In this document: positions 8,779 to 17,145 of the stretch, in pieces
How the letters are laid out: each line of letters starts with the position of its first letter
Position numbering within the stretch: position 1 is the stretch's first letter
Assembly: GCF_018919395.1 (NCBI RefSeq)
Contig: NZ_JAHLME010000008.1
Location: 62,001-126,000 of the forward strand
Direction of reading: 5' to 3'
Length of the DNA stretch: 64,000 nt
Source of the DNA: Geomonas azotofigens
Lineage (GTDB): Bacteria; Desulfobacterota; Desulfuromonadia; Geobacterales; Geobacteraceae
The notes under the pieces: generated by a model
The model's input: the letters and a program-made list of their open reading frames with translations, nothing else
What the model was told of the DNA's origin: nothing
Databases searched by the model: none
Program-made: the position numbers and the translations under genes

Positions 8779-10519
8779 GTCGAGACAGCTGAGGGGGATC
8801 GGTGCCTCCGCCGGGATCGCCATCGGGCAGGTGCGCATCACCGACCGGCGCCGCGTCGCGGTCACCGAGGTGCTGGTGGCCAACGAGGAGATCCCGGGCG
8901 AGATGGAGCGCTTCAGCCGCGCCATCGAGCGGGCCAAGGGGGAACTCTGCGACCTGAGGGAGCAGCTCTCCAGCACCCACGGTCCCGAGCACCTCTGCGT
9001 CATCGACGCACACCTCATGCTCCTGGACGACACCATGCTGGTCGGCGAGACCACGCAGTACATCGAGCGCCTCGGCATCAACGCCGAGGGGGCCCTAAAA
9101 CGGACCCTGGGGCGCTTCAAGGCCTTCTTCGAGGGGGTGGACGACGAGTACCTGCGCGAGCGCGGCGGCGACGTGGAGACGGTGGTCGAACGCGTGCTCC
9201 GGCACATGGTGGGGCAGAAACAGGAGCCGATCGACAACATCGAAGGGAAGGCGATCGTGGTGGCCCACGACCTCTCCCCGGCCGACATCCTGCAGATCGA
9301 CAGGACCAAGGTGATGGGCTTCATCACCGACCTCGGGGGGAAGACCTCCCATTCCTCGATCCTGGCCCGCGCCTTCGAGGTCCCCGCCGTGGTGGGGCTC
9401 GAGCGGGCGACGACCGAGGTCCGCGAAGGGGACACGCTGATCATCGACGGCTCCACCGGGGTGGTCATCGTCAACCCAAGTGCCGAGGAATTCAAGGAGT
9501 ACCTGCAGAAGAAGCAGCGCTACGAGTACGTGGAGCGGGAACTCCTGAAGCTGCGCGACCTGCCGGCCCAGACCCTGGACGGGCACCGGATGCGTCTCAA
9601 GGGGAACGTGGAGTTCATCGAGGAGGTCGCCTCCGTGCACAAGCACGGCGGCGAGGGGATCGGGCTCTACCGCACCGAGATGCTCTTTTTCAACCGCAGC
9701 AAGCTCCCCACCGAGGAGGAGCAGTTCGAGGCGTACGCGGCGCTGGTGAAGGAAATGGCGCCGCAGCCGGTGACCATCAGGACGCTCGATATCGGCGGCG
9801 ACAAGTGCCTCACCGACCTCGACCTCTCCGACGAGATGAACCCGGCGCTGGGGGTGCGGGCGATCCGCCTCTCGCTGCGCCAGCCCGAGGCCTTCAAGGC
9901 GCAGTTGCGCGCGATCCTCAGGGCGAGCGCCTTCGGCGAGGTGAAGCTCTTCTTCCCGATGGTGTCAGGTGTGCCCGAGGTGCGGGCCGCCAAGGCCCTG
10001 TTGGAGGAAGTGAAGGAGGAACTGCGCGGCAGGCACCCCTTCGATGAGAAGGTGCAGGTCGGCATCATGATCGAGATCCCGTCCGCCGTGGTCATCGCCG
10101 ATCTCCTGGCGGCCGAGGTCGATTTCTTCAGCGTCGGCACCAACGACCTGATCCAGTACACGCTGGCCATCGACCGCACCAACGAGCACCTCTCCTCGCT
10201 GTTCCAGCCGCTGCACCCGGCCGTGCTCCGTTCGCTGAAGACCATCGTCGACGCGGCGCATGCGGCGGGGATCGAGGCCTCCATCTGCGGCGAGATGGCG
10301 GGGGACCCGGAGTACCTCCCGATCCTTTTGGGGCTTGGTTACGACGAGCTTTCCATGAACGCGGTCTCCATCCCGCGCGTCAAGAAGATCCTTCGTCGTT
10401 GCACCGTGCAGGAGGCGCGCGAGGTGGCCCTGAAGGCCCTGGGCTTTGCCACCGCCGCCGAGGCGGACGCCTACCTGAAAGGCGAGATCGCCGCCCGGTT
10501 TTCCGAGAGCTTCGACTAA
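8759..10519 (+). CDS. ptsI: PTS enzyme I (phosphoenolpyruvate-protein phosphotransferase)
   Basis: Uses phosphoenolpyruvate to autophosphorylate and then charge HPr. The 586 residues are the standard enzyme I length, without the GAF domain of nitrogen-type EI-Ntr. The phosphorylated His198 lies in GGKTSHSSI and the catalytic Cys510 in SICGEMAGD. The PEP-site stretch IGLYRTEMLFF is present. It overlaps ptsH by 20 bases. Its stop codon lies within the convergent hpnG stop, leaving no room for a terminator. Confidence 0.96.
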   Translation: MDSEKSESRQLRGIGASAGIAIGQVRITDRRRVAVTEVLVANEEIPGEMERFSRAIERAKGELCDLREQLSSTHGPEHLCVIDAHLMLLDDTMLVGETTQYIERLGINAEGALKRTLGRFKAFFEGVDDEYLRERGGDVETVVERVLRHMVGQKQEPIDNIEGKAIVVAHDLSPADILQIDRTKVMGFITDLGGKTSHSSILARAFEVPAVVGLERATTEVREGDTLIIDGSTGVVIVNPSAEEFKEYLQKKQRYEYVERELLKLRDLPAQTLDGHRMRLKGNVEFIEEVASVHKHGGEGIGLYRTEMLFFNRSKLPTEEEQFEAYAALVKEMAPQPVTIRTLDIGGDKCLTDLDLSDEMNPALGVRAIRLSLRQPEAFKAQLRAILRASAFGEVKLFFPMVSGVPEVRAAKALLEEVKEELRGRHPFDEKVQVGIMIEIPSAVVIADLLAAEVDFFSVGTNDLIQYTLAIDRTNEHLSSLFQPLHPAVLRSLKTIVDAAHAAGIEASICGEMAGDPEYLPILLGLGYDELSMNAVSIPRVKKILRRCTVQEAREVALKALGFATAAEADAYLKGEIAARFSESFD

Positions 10520-11295
10520 AGCGGGGGCTGCCGCGTCAGCGCCTGCAGCGCGAGCTCGACGGCCAGCGCCAGCCGCTTCCCCGCCCTCCGGCAATTTCCC
10601 GACAGCCTGATCAGTTGCGGAATCAGCCACGGCCGCTTGGTCATGGTCCACGCCACCCGCCACGGGACCAGGTTGAGGCTGGCGTCGCAGAACTCCTCGA
10701 TGGTGAACCCGAGCTCCTCGTCGGCCGCGTCGCTTACCCCCCGGATCGCCACCAACGGAACCCCCGCGGCCTGCGCCTGTTCGAGCACCGCCGCCGTCTC
10801 CATCTCGAGCAGCGGCAGCGGTGTGCTCCCGCCGAGCAGGCTCGCCATCTCGCCCTTGTTCCTGATGCCGCTGGCGGTGATGAAGCCTCCGCGCCGCAAC
10901 TGCACCCCCACCCTGGCGCAGCTGTCCTGTAGCAGGGCCGCCAGTGCCGAGTCGGGCGGCGGGAGCTCGCTCAGCCCGTCCTGGTCCAGGCGAAAGACCC
11001 GGTCCGCCAGCACCAGTTCGCCGACCTCGAGGCCGGGCAGGACGGCGCCGCCGAAGCCGAAATGGAGGATCGCATCCGGTTGCGCGTGCCTGATCAGCGC
11101 CCTGGTTGCCGCCGCGCCCTGCGCGGGACCCATCCCGGACTCGATCAGGTTGACCAGGCTGCCGTTCACGGGGAAGCGGTACAGGTTGCGCCCGTCGATG
11201 TTGCCGCGCGCGTATCCCTTTATGCGCGCCAGTACCGGCGCTATCTCCTGGGGCATGGCGGCCACCACGCCCAGGCTTTTGTTTTCCTTGGCCAT
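10516..11295 (-). CDS. hpnG: Hopanoid-associated nucleosidase/phosphorylase HpnG
   Basis: Nucleoside-phosphorylase-fold enzyme of the HpnG family, which removes adenine from adenosylhopane to give ribosylhopane on the way to bacteriohopanetetrol. The N-terminus (GVVAAMPQEIAPVLA), the ESGMGPAQG turn, the LEMETAAV segment with the base-binding glutamate, and the catalytic aspartate region RGVSDAADEE fit the MTA/SAH nucleosidase superfamily. The basic C-terminal tail (IPQLIRLSGNCRRAGKRLA) is characteristic of hopanoid members. The adjacent divergent hpnJ supports the call. A general MTA/SAH nucleosidase is the main alternative. Length is 259 residues. Confidence 0.82.
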   Translation of the reverse strand: MAKENKSLGVVAAMPQEIAPVLARIKGYARGNIDGRNLYRFPVNGSLVNLIESGMGPAQGAAATRALIRHAQPDAILHFGFGGAVLPGLEVGELVLADRVFRLDQDGLSELPPPDSALAALLQDSCARVGVQLRRGGFITASGIRNKGEMASLLGGSTPLPLLEMETAAVLEQAQAAGVPLVAIRGVSDAADEELGFTIEEFCDASLNLVPWRVAWTMTKRPWLIPQLIRLSGNCRRAGKRLALAVELALQALTRQPPL

Positions 11296-11377
11296 TTTGG
11301 TTCTCCCTTTCGACCGGTCACTTTATCAGAGGGGAGGCGCAACCGCAACGCTTTCCCTGGCTAAAGGCCGGTTCGCC

Positions 11378-11406
11378 TTGACAAAAGGTGGCCGCCGTCT
11401 TATAGT
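11378..11406 (+). promoter_or_regulatory. Strong sigma-70 promoter for hpnJ
   Basis: TTGACA at 11378-11383 and TATAGT at 11401-11406 have an ideal 17-base spacer, 45 bases before the hpnJ ATG. Confidence 0.75.
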
Positions 11407-11450
11407 CAGGCTTCTTTTTTTTGGTGTGACGCTATTAATCTGGAGGGTGT

Positions 11451-12872
11451 ATGAAGCCGTTGTTTTTGAACCCGCCGACCTTCGAAGATTTTGACGGAGG
11501 TGCCGGTGCGCGCTACCAGGCCTCGCGCGAGGTGACCTCTTTCTGGTTCCCCGGCTGGCTCACCTATCCTGCCGGGATGATCGAAGGCTCCCGCGTGGTC
11601 GACGCGCCGGTGCAGCGCCTGGACCTCGATGCCTGCCTTGATATAGCCAAAGATTACGACATGGTGGTGATGTACACCTCCACCCCGACCCTCGCCATCG
11701 ACGTGGAGACCGCACGCCGGGTCAAGGCGCAGAAACCCGGGACGGTGACGGTACTGACCGGTCCCCACGTGAGCATCCTCCCCGAAGAGAGCCTCCGCTT
11801 CGCCGCCGGCGCGGTCGACATCGTCTGCCGCGGCGAGTTCGACTACTCCACCAAGGAACTGTGCGAGGGGAAACCCTGGGAAGAGGTGGACGGCATCAGC
11901 TTCCTGAAAGACGGCAAGGTGGTGCACACCAAGGACCGCCCCCCGATCGCCGACCTGGACGCGCTTCCCTTTGCCAGCAAGATCTACCAGCGCGACCTCC
12001 CCATCGACGAGTACGTGATCCCTCATTTCCGGCATCCCTACGTCTCCATCTACGCCAGCCGCGGCTGCCCCTCGCGCTGCATCTACTGCCTGTGGCCCCA
12101 GACCTTCTCCGGGCGCACGCTCAGAAAGAGAAGTCCGCAGAACGTGTACGAGGAGGTGAAGTGGATCAAGGAGAACCTCCCCCACGTGAAGGACATCTCC
12201 TTCGACGACGACACCTTCACCGCCGACAAGCAGCACGCCATCGCCATCGCCAGGCTCATCAAGCCGTTGAACGTCTCCTGGGTGATCAACGCCCGCGCCA
12301 ACTGCGACTACGAGACCCTGAAGGAGCTGCGCGAGGCGGGGATGCACCACGTGGTGGTGGGCTACGAATCCGGCAACGAACAGATCCTCAAGAACATCAA
12401 GAAGGGGGTCACCAAGGCGCAGGCGATCGAGTTCACCAAAAACTGCAAGAAGCTCGGCATCACCGTGCACGGCGCCTTCGTGCTGGGACTTCCCGGCGAG
12501 ACCCGCGAGACCATCAAGGAAACCATCGCCTACGCCATCGATCTCGACCTCACCTCGATCCAGGTCTCCCTGGCCTCCCCGTACCCGGGGACCGAGTTCT
12601 ACCAGATGGCCAAGGAGAACGGCTGGATCGCCTCCGACAGCTTCCTCGACGAGACCGGGCACCAGAAGTGCGTCATCAACTACCCCGATCTCACCAACCA
12701 GGAGATCTTCGACGCGGTGGAGCTGTTCTACAACAAGTTCTACTTCCGCCCCCGCTACATAGCGCGCAGTATCTTCAGCATGCTGGTCGACTCCCAGGTG
12801 CGCCGCAAGCTCCTGAAAGAAGGGGCACAGTACCTGAGCTACATGAGAAAGCGCAAGCAGGCCGCCTGCTAG
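11451..12872 (+). CDS. hpnJ: Hopanoid-associated radical SAM protein HpnJ
   Basis: B12-binding-type radical SAM enzyme. In Burkholderia, HpnJ is needed for bacteriohopanetetrol cyclitol ether, proposed to contract the glucosamine ring. The N-terminus (FLNPPTFEDFDGGAGARYQA) is the HpnJ family signature. A cobalamin-like Rossmann domain spans about residues 1-170. The cluster CPSRCIYC sits at about residue 205, and a GFVLGLPGE-like motif follows. Length is 473 residues. GGAGGG lies seven bases before the ATG. It leads an apparent operon with hpnK. Confidence 0.88.
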   Translation: MKPLFLNPPTFEDFDGGAGARYQASREVTSFWFPGWLTYPAGMIEGSRVVDAPVQRLDLDACLDIAKDYDMVVMYTSTPTLAIDVETARRVKAQKPGTVTVLTGPHVSILPEESLRFAAGAVDIVCRGEFDYSTKELCEGKPWEEVDGISFLKDGKVVHTKDRPPIADLDALPFASKIYQRDLPIDEYVIPHFRHPYVSIYASRGCPSRCIYCLWPQTFSGRTLRKRSPQNVYEEVKWIKENLPHVKDISFDDDTFTADKQHAIAIARLIKPLNVSWVINARANCDYETLKELREAGMHHVVVGYESGNEQILKNIKKGVTKAQAIEFTKNCKKLGITVHGAFVLGLPGETRETIKETIAYAIDLDLTSIQVSLASPYPGTEFYQMAKENGWIASDSFLDETGHQKCVINYPDLTNQEIFDAVELFYNKFYFRPRYIARSIFSMLVDSQVRRKLLKEGAQYLSYMRKRKQAAC

Positions 12873-12902
12873 CGAGCTTTAGACGATTTTGCACCGGCGT
12901 GG

Positions 12903-12986
12903 TTCCCTCCCCCGGAGGGGGAGGGTTAGGGAGGGGGACGTTGTGTCGTTCCCCCCTCCCGACCTCCCCCCTCCTGGGGGAGGAGA
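12903..12986. repeat. G/C-run nested palindrome between hpnJ and hpnK
   Basis: Alternating runs of C and G (CCCTCCCCC, GGGGGAGGG, GGGAGGGGG, then CCCCCCTCCC, CCTCCCCCC and GGGGGAGGAG) can fold as two local hairpins or one long stem. The right edge supplies GGAGGAG upstream of the hpnK ATG. It resembles short palindromic elements scattered in Geobacter genomes. Confidence 0.7.
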
Positions 12987-12998
12987 CGATAGGTCCCT

Positions 12999-13865
12999 AT
13001 GAAAGAGATAATCTTGAACGCCGACGACTTCGGCCTGAGCGACGGGGCGAACCGCGGCATCATCAAGGCCTGGCTGGAAGGTCTGCTCACCAGCACCTCC
13101 CTCATGGTGGGGGGAGACGCCTTCGAGGAGGCGGCCGCCTTCGCGCGCGCCAACCCCTCCCTGCAGGTCGGGCTGCACCTCACCCTGGTGCAGGGGAGCG
13201 CGGTGCTGGCGCAGGGGGGATTGCCCGCCCTGACCGACGCGGGAGGGGAGTTCACCGACGACCCGGTCCTGGCCGGGATGCGCTACTTCTTCCTGAAGGG
13301 GCTGAGGAAAAAGCTGCGCCTGGAGATCGACGCCCAACTGGCGAAGTGCCGGGACGCCGGGGTCGAGTTGTCCCACGTCGATGGCCACCTCAATATCCAC
13401 ATGCACCCGGTGGTGTTCGACATTCTGTGCGAGCTGATGCCCACCTACGGCATCAAGAGCTTTCGGCTCACCAGGGAGAACCTCCCGGCGAACCTCGCGC
13501 TAAACCGCAGCCGGCTGGTGGGGAAGTGCGCCGACGCCTTCATCTTTGCCCGCCTGGCCGATCGCTGTCGGCCACGTTTGGAGCGCCTGGGCATCCGCTA
13601 TGCGCACGAGGTGAAGGGGCTGCTGAACTCCGGGCAGATGACCGAGGCGTACCTGCTGCGGGCACTGGACGGGGTAGGGGAGGGGCTCACCGAGATCTAC
13701 TTCCATCCCGGCTGCCATCCCTGTGCCACGCTCAAGCGCCGCATGCCTGATTACCAGCACGAGGCGGAGCTGGCGGCGCTCACCAGCCCCCGTGTGCGTG
13801 AGAAACTGGCGGCAGCCGGCATCAGACTGAAAAACTATCGCGGAGAGGAAAAGGCGTATGTTTAA
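12999..13865 (+). CDS. hpnK: Hopanoid-associated YdjC-type deacetylase HpnK
   Basis: YdjC/ChbG-fold carbohydrate deacetylase. HpnK is reported to remove the acetyl group from N-acetylglucosaminyl-BHT before HpnJ acts. The metal-binding NADDFGLS is at residues 7-14 and the HVDGHLNIHMHP motif near 128-139. Length is 288 residues. Its substrate would need the HpnI glycosyltransferase, which is not in this window. The start is preceded by GGAGGAG contributed by the upstream palindrome. The 3' end overlaps the next gene by eight bases. Confidence 0.86.
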   Translation: MKEIILNADDFGLSDGANRGIIKAWLEGLLTSTSLMVGGDAFEEAAAFARANPSLQVGLHLTLVQGSAVLAQGGLPALTDAGGEFTDDPVLAGMRYFFLKGLRKKLRLEIDAQLAKCRDAGVELSHVDGHLNIHMHPVVFDILCELMPTYGIKSFRLTRENLPANLALNRSRLVGKCADAFIFARLADRCRPRLERLGIRYAHEVKGLLNSGQMTEAYLLRALDGVGEGLTEIYFHPGCHPCATLKRRMPDYQHEAELAALTSPRVREKLAAAGIRLKNYRGEEKAYV

Positions 13866-14238
13866 GACCGTAGTAGTCATGCTGGCGGCGGTCACGGCGG
13901 GGACCATAGGGGACCTGCTGCTGGCCAGCGGCATGAAGGAACTGGGGGACATTTCCACCATGAACCTGAGGGGGATCATGAGGGTCGCCGTGCAGGCGCT
14001 CACCACCCCGAAGCTGGTCTTTGGCACCGCCATGCTTGCCGTCTTCTTCTTCCTCTGGCTCGCCGTACTCTCCTGGGAGGACCTGTCGGTAGCCCTGCCC
14101 ATGCAGGCCCTGAACTACATACTGGTCGCCTTCCTGTCCCAGTACTTTCTGCACGAGGTGGTGAGCCCGTTGCGCTGGGCGGGGACCGTGCTGGTCGCAA
14201 TCGGCGTGATCATGATCACCAAGAGCAGCGGGGCGTAG
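13858..14238 (+). CDS. Small four-helix membrane protein of the EamA/SMR type
   Basis: A 126-residue protein with four predicted membrane helices (about 1-20, 45-65, 73-92 and 97-122), the architecture of small multidrug-resistance and ArnE/ArnF-type flippase subunits. It overlaps hpnK by eight bases, so it is made with the hopanoid enzymes. One inference is a role in moving a hopanoid or its sugar donor across the membrane, but the sequence alone does not show this. The stop codon is the first part of a palindromic repeat at 14235. Confidence 0.7.
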   Translation: MFKTVVVMLAAVTAGTIGDLLLASGMKELGDISTMNLRGIMRVAVQALTTPKLVFGTAMLAVFFFLWLAVLSWEDLSVALPMQALNYILVAFLSQYFLHEVVSPLRWAGTVLVAIGVIMITKSSGA

Positions 14239-14260
14239 GGGCGAATAATCATTCGCCCTA
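14235..14260. repeat. GGGGCGAATAATCATTCGCCC palindrome, copy 1
   Basis: A 26-base palindromic repeat beginning at the stop codon of the preceding gene. A nearly identical copy lies at 19870-19895. Confidence 0.8.
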
Positions 14261-14334
14261 TCCCCCCCATCCCCTCGCCCCAGGACAACCTCCCACGTCG
14301 AATTCCCCGATTTCGACGCCGCCTCGTGTGAAAC

Positions 14335-14357
14335 GTCTAACATTAGGTAATGCCTAA
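14335..14357. promoter_or_regulatory. Palindromic site upstream of the DUF3108 gene
   Basis: AACATTAGG and CCTAACGTT flank TAATG, giving arms of nine bases with one mismatch about 40 bases before the start codon. It looks like an operator for a dimeric repressor. The regulator is unknown. It resembles the TTAGC/GCTAA palindrome at 25796. Confidence 0.4.
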
Positions 14358-14397
14358 CGTTTTTCTCTTGAAATAAAATATCGCGAGGGGCTAATCT

Positions 14398-15159
14398 GTG
14401 GGAATGAAAATTTCAGCCTTATTGTCCTTTTTCGCCGTTCTCATCCTTTCCGCCCTTCCTGCCAGCGCCATGAGCCCCAACGAAAAGTTGGTTTACGACG
14501 TCAGTTGGACCGGCGTCAAGGCGGGCACCACGACCCAGGAACTGAGCACCAAGGGTAACGAACTCCACATCGTCACCACCACCCGTTCCACGCCGTGGCT
14601 GGACACCTTCTTCCGGGTGGAGGATCGTGCCGAGTCCGTGGTGGTGCGCGGCAGCGGCGACCGCTTCGGTTTCCCAAAATACTTCCGCAACAAGATCAGC
14701 GAGGGAAGCCACCGGCGCCTCAAAGAGGCCAGGTTCGACCAGCAGAAGCTCAAGGTTGAGTCGAAGGACCTCCTGCACAAGACCCAGCGCATCGACGACA
14801 TCAGCGCCACCACCTACGATCCGCTTTCCATCGTCTACTACGTCCGTACCCTGGATCTGGTCCCCGGTCGCTCCCTCTTCGTGGACATCTATGACTGCAA
14901 GAAGCTGTGGAACACCGAGGTAAAGGTCCTCAAACGGGAAGAGATCGAGACGCCGGTGGGGCGTTTCAAGACCATCGTGGTGCAGCCCATGATGAAGGCC
15001 GACGGCTTCTTCGCCCGTACCGGCGAGGTGAAGGTCTGGCTCACCGACGACGCCCTCAAGATACCGGTGATGGTTTCGACCAAGGTGAAGATCGGGAAGA
15101 TAAAGGCGGTCCTTACCGGGGGCAGCTACTGGCCGCAGGCGGCGCAAAAAACGGATTAA
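14398..15159 (+). CDS. DUF3108 periplasmic/envelope protein
   Basis: A protein of unknown function matching the DUF3108 type: a signal peptide at about residues 1-25 (ending PASA), then a beta-rich domain that opens NEKLVYDVSWTGVKAGTTTQ, a phrase typical of the family. Length is 253 residues. GTG 14398 lies seven bases after GAGGGG and is preferred. ATG 14404 is two codons in. It is a single gene ended by a terminator and is preceded by a palindromic site. Confidence 0.8.
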   Translation: MGMKISALLSFFAVLILSALPASAMSPNEKLVYDVSWTGVKAGTTTQELSTKGNELHIVTTTRSTPWLDTFFRVEDRAESVVVRGSGDRFGFPKYFRNKISEGSHRRLKEARFDQQKLKVESKDLLHKTQRIDDISATTYDPLSIVYYVRTLDLVPGRSLFVDIYDCKKLWNTEVKVLKREEIETPVGRFKTIVVQPMMKADGFFARTGEVKVWLTDDALKIPVMVSTKVKIGKIKAVLTGGSYWPQAAQKTD

Positions 15160-15183
15160 GACTGAGACTAAGACTGAGAAAAG

Positions 15184-15224
15184 AAGAGAGGCAAAGGTCG
15201 CCATGGCCCTTGCCTCTCTTTTTT
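15184..15224 (+). terminator. Rho-independent terminator after the DUF3108 gene
   Basis: AAGAGAGGCAA (15184-15194) pairs with TTGCCTCTCTT (15210-15220) and is followed by a T run. It lies between convergent genes and mainly serves the plus strand. Confidence 0.85.
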
Positions 15225-15264
15225 CCCGCTTTGCAGTTCTCTCAGTCGTAATCTTTACCTGTCT

Positions 15265-16650
15265 CTAGAACTCCGCATGTCTCGGCGTCCTGGGGAAGGG
15301 GATGACGTCCCTGATGTTCTCCATCCCGGTGAGGTACATGATCAGCCTCTCGAAGCCAAGCCCGAAGCCGGCGTGCGGCGTCGAGCCCCAGCGCCTGGTA
15401 TCGAGGTACCAGGAAAGGGATTCCGGAGCGATCCCCGTTTCCCGCATGCGCTGTTCCAAGAGGTCCAGACGCTCCTCGCGCTGGCTCCCGCCGATGATCT
15501 CCCCCACCTTGGGAACCAGCAGGTCCATGGCGGCGACCGTCTTGCCGCCGTCGTTCTGCCGCATGTAGAAGGCCTTGATCTCCTTCGGGTAATTGAGGAT
15601 AAAGACGGGACCTCCCACCACTTGCTCGGTCAGGTAACGCTCGTGCTCGCTTTGCAGGTCGAGCCCCCACTCCACGGGGAACTGGAACGACACCGGCGCC
15701 TTCTTGAGCCGTTCGATCGCCTCGCCGTAGTCCATGCGCGCAAACGACGCCTGCGCCACCGCCTCGATCCTCTGGATCAGCCCCTTGTCGATCTGGGTGT
15801 TGAAGAAGTTCATGTCCTCGCCGCAGTGGTCCAGCGCGAAGCGGCACAGTCTCTTGAAGAAGGCCTCGGCGAGGTCGGCGTCGTCGGCCAGGTCGGCGAA
15901 GGCCATCTCCGGTTCGATCATCCAGAACTCGGCCGCATGGCGGGCCGTGTTCGAGTTCTCTGCCCGGAAGGTCGGCCCGAAGGTGTAGATGTCGGAGAAG
16001 GCCTGGGCGAAGAGCTCCCCCTCCAACTGGCCGCTCACGGTGAGCCCGGTGGCGGTGGCGAAGAAGTCCTTGGAGAAGTCGACTTCGCCGTTCACCAGCG
16101 GCGGGCGGGCGAGGTCGAGCGTGGTGACCCGGAACAGCTCGCCGGCCCCCTCGCAGTCGTTGGCGGTGATGATGGGGGTGTGCACGTAGAGGAAGCCGCG
16201 TTCCGCGAAGAAGCGGTGCACCTCCTGGGCCAGGGCCGAGCGCACCCGGAAGACGGCGCCGAAGGTGTTGCTGCGCACCCGCAGGTGCGCGATGGTGCGC
16301 AGGTACTCGAAGGTGTGCCGCTTTTTCTGCATCGGGTATTCCTGGTCCGCTCCCCCGACCACCTCGATCCGCTGCGCCTTCAGTTCCAGGGCCTGCCCTG
16401 CTGCCGGCGACTCCTGCAACTGCCCGGTAACCGCCAGGGCGCTGCCGGTGCCGATGCCGGTCACCTCCTCGTAGTTCTCGAGGTCGGGCTCGACCACCAC
16501 CTGGATCCCGGAGAGGCACGAGCCGTCATTGAGAGAGATGAAGGTGACCTCTTTACTGTTTCTGACCGTGCGCGCCCACCCTTTGACGAGGATGGTGCTG
16601 CCGGGTTTACCTTGGTCCAGCGCCTGTTTCACCTTGGTTCTAGCGGTCAT
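15265..16650 (-). CDS. asnS: Asparaginyl-tRNA synthetase
   Basis: Class IIb synthetase charging tRNA-Asn. An N-terminal OB-fold anticodon domain spans about residues 1-110 (ILVKGWARTVRNSKEVTFISL). The class II core follows, with motif 2 FRAENSNTARHAAEFWMIEPE and motif 3 GFGLGFERLIMYL. The ENSNTARHAAEF sequence is specific to AsnRS rather than AspRS. Length is 461 residues, as expected. It is a single gene with its own promoter, convergent with the DUF3108 gene. Confidence 0.97.
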   Translation of the reverse strand: MTARTKVKQALDQGKPGSTILVKGWARTVRNSKEVTFISLNDGSCLSGIQVVVEPDLENYEEVTGIGTGSALAVTGQLQESPAAGQALELKAQRIEVVGGADQEYPMQKKRHTFEYLRTIAHLRVRSNTFGAVFRVRSALAQEVHRFFAERGFLYVHTPIITANDCEGAGELFRVTTLDLARPPLVNGEVDFSKDFFATATGLTVSGQLEGELFAQAFSDIYTFGPTFRAENSNTARHAAEFWMIEPEMAFADLADDADLAEAFFKRLCRFALDHCGEDMNFFNTQIDKGLIQRIEAVAQASFARMDYGEAIERLKKAPVSFQFPVEWGLDLQSEHERYLTEQVVGGPVFILNYPKEIKAFYMRQNDGGKTVAAMDLLVPKVGEIIGGSQREERLDLLEQRMRETGIAPESLSWYLDTRRWGSTPHAGFGLGFERLIMYLTGMENIRDVIPFPRTPRHAEF

Positions 16651-16684
16651 GTGAACGACTCCACTGGTGGATTTTAAAGCATCA

Positions 16685-16713
16685 TTTATAACATAGAGGG
16701 CTTATCACGGCAA
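16685..16713 (-). promoter_or_regulatory. Promoter for asnS
   Basis: On the minus strand TTGCCG (16713-16708) and TATAAA (16690-16685) are 17 bases apart. It lies back to back with the PDZ-gene promoter. Confidence 0.5.
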
Positions 16714-16721
16714 AAGCATAG

Positions 16722-16749
16722 TTGACAGCCGGGGTGCCTCTCGTATAAC
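16722..16749 (+). promoter_or_regulatory. Promoter for the PDZ/thioredoxin-fold gene pair
   Basis: TTGACA (16722-16727) and TATAAC (16744-16749) have a 16-base spacer, 10 bases before the start codon. The transcript would be nearly leaderless. Confidence 0.6.
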
Positions 16750-16759
16750 TTCACTGGCC

Positions 16760-17143
16760 ATGATCAAGACCCTATGCGCCATACTGCTCTTCGCCCTGGT
16801 GACCCTGCCGGGGCACGCCCAGGCCACCGCCGCTTTCGGTGGCGTCGGCATCGACGGCGTCCCCAGGGGCGACGGCACCATCGTGGTGCGGCAACTGGTA
16901 GCGGGGGGACCGGCGCATCTGGCCGGGATCAAGGCCGGTGACATCATCACCCAGGTCGACGGCACCCCGACCGCCGGGAGCGACTTCAAGTTCATCGTCG
17001 AGCGGCGCCTGCGCGGGCGTGCAGGGACCCCGGTGCTCATCCTGGTGCGGCGTCCCGGCAACCCGAAGACGCTCACTTTCAAGCTGGTCCGGCGCCAGCT
17101 CAATGTAGCCGGCAACGTTAAAAAAGAAGCAAAGGGGGAGTGA
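16760..17143 (+). CDS. Secreted single-PDZ-domain protein
   Basis: A 127-residue protein with a signal peptide (about residues 1-22, ending HAQA) followed by one PDZ domain. GGPAHLAGIKAGDIITQVDG is the peptide-groove segment typical of HtrA/DegP-type PDZ repeats. No protease domain is attached, so it is a free-standing periplasmic PDZ module. It overlaps the next frame and is probably co-transcribed with the CxxC protein. Its target peptide is unknown. Confidence 0.8.
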   Translation: MIKTLCAILLFALVTLPGHAQATAAFGGVGIDGVPRGDGTIVVRQLVAGGPAHLAGIKAGDIITQVDGTPTAGSDFKFIVERRLRGRAGTPVLILVRRPGNPKTLTFKLVRRQLNVAGNVKKEAKGE

Positions 17144-17145
17144 AC

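Noticed and set aside
11861-13750. 629-codon frame overlapping hpnJ and hpnK
   Set aside because: Alternative frame rich in Arg, Gly, His and Pro, overlapping two recognised genes and running through the palindrome.
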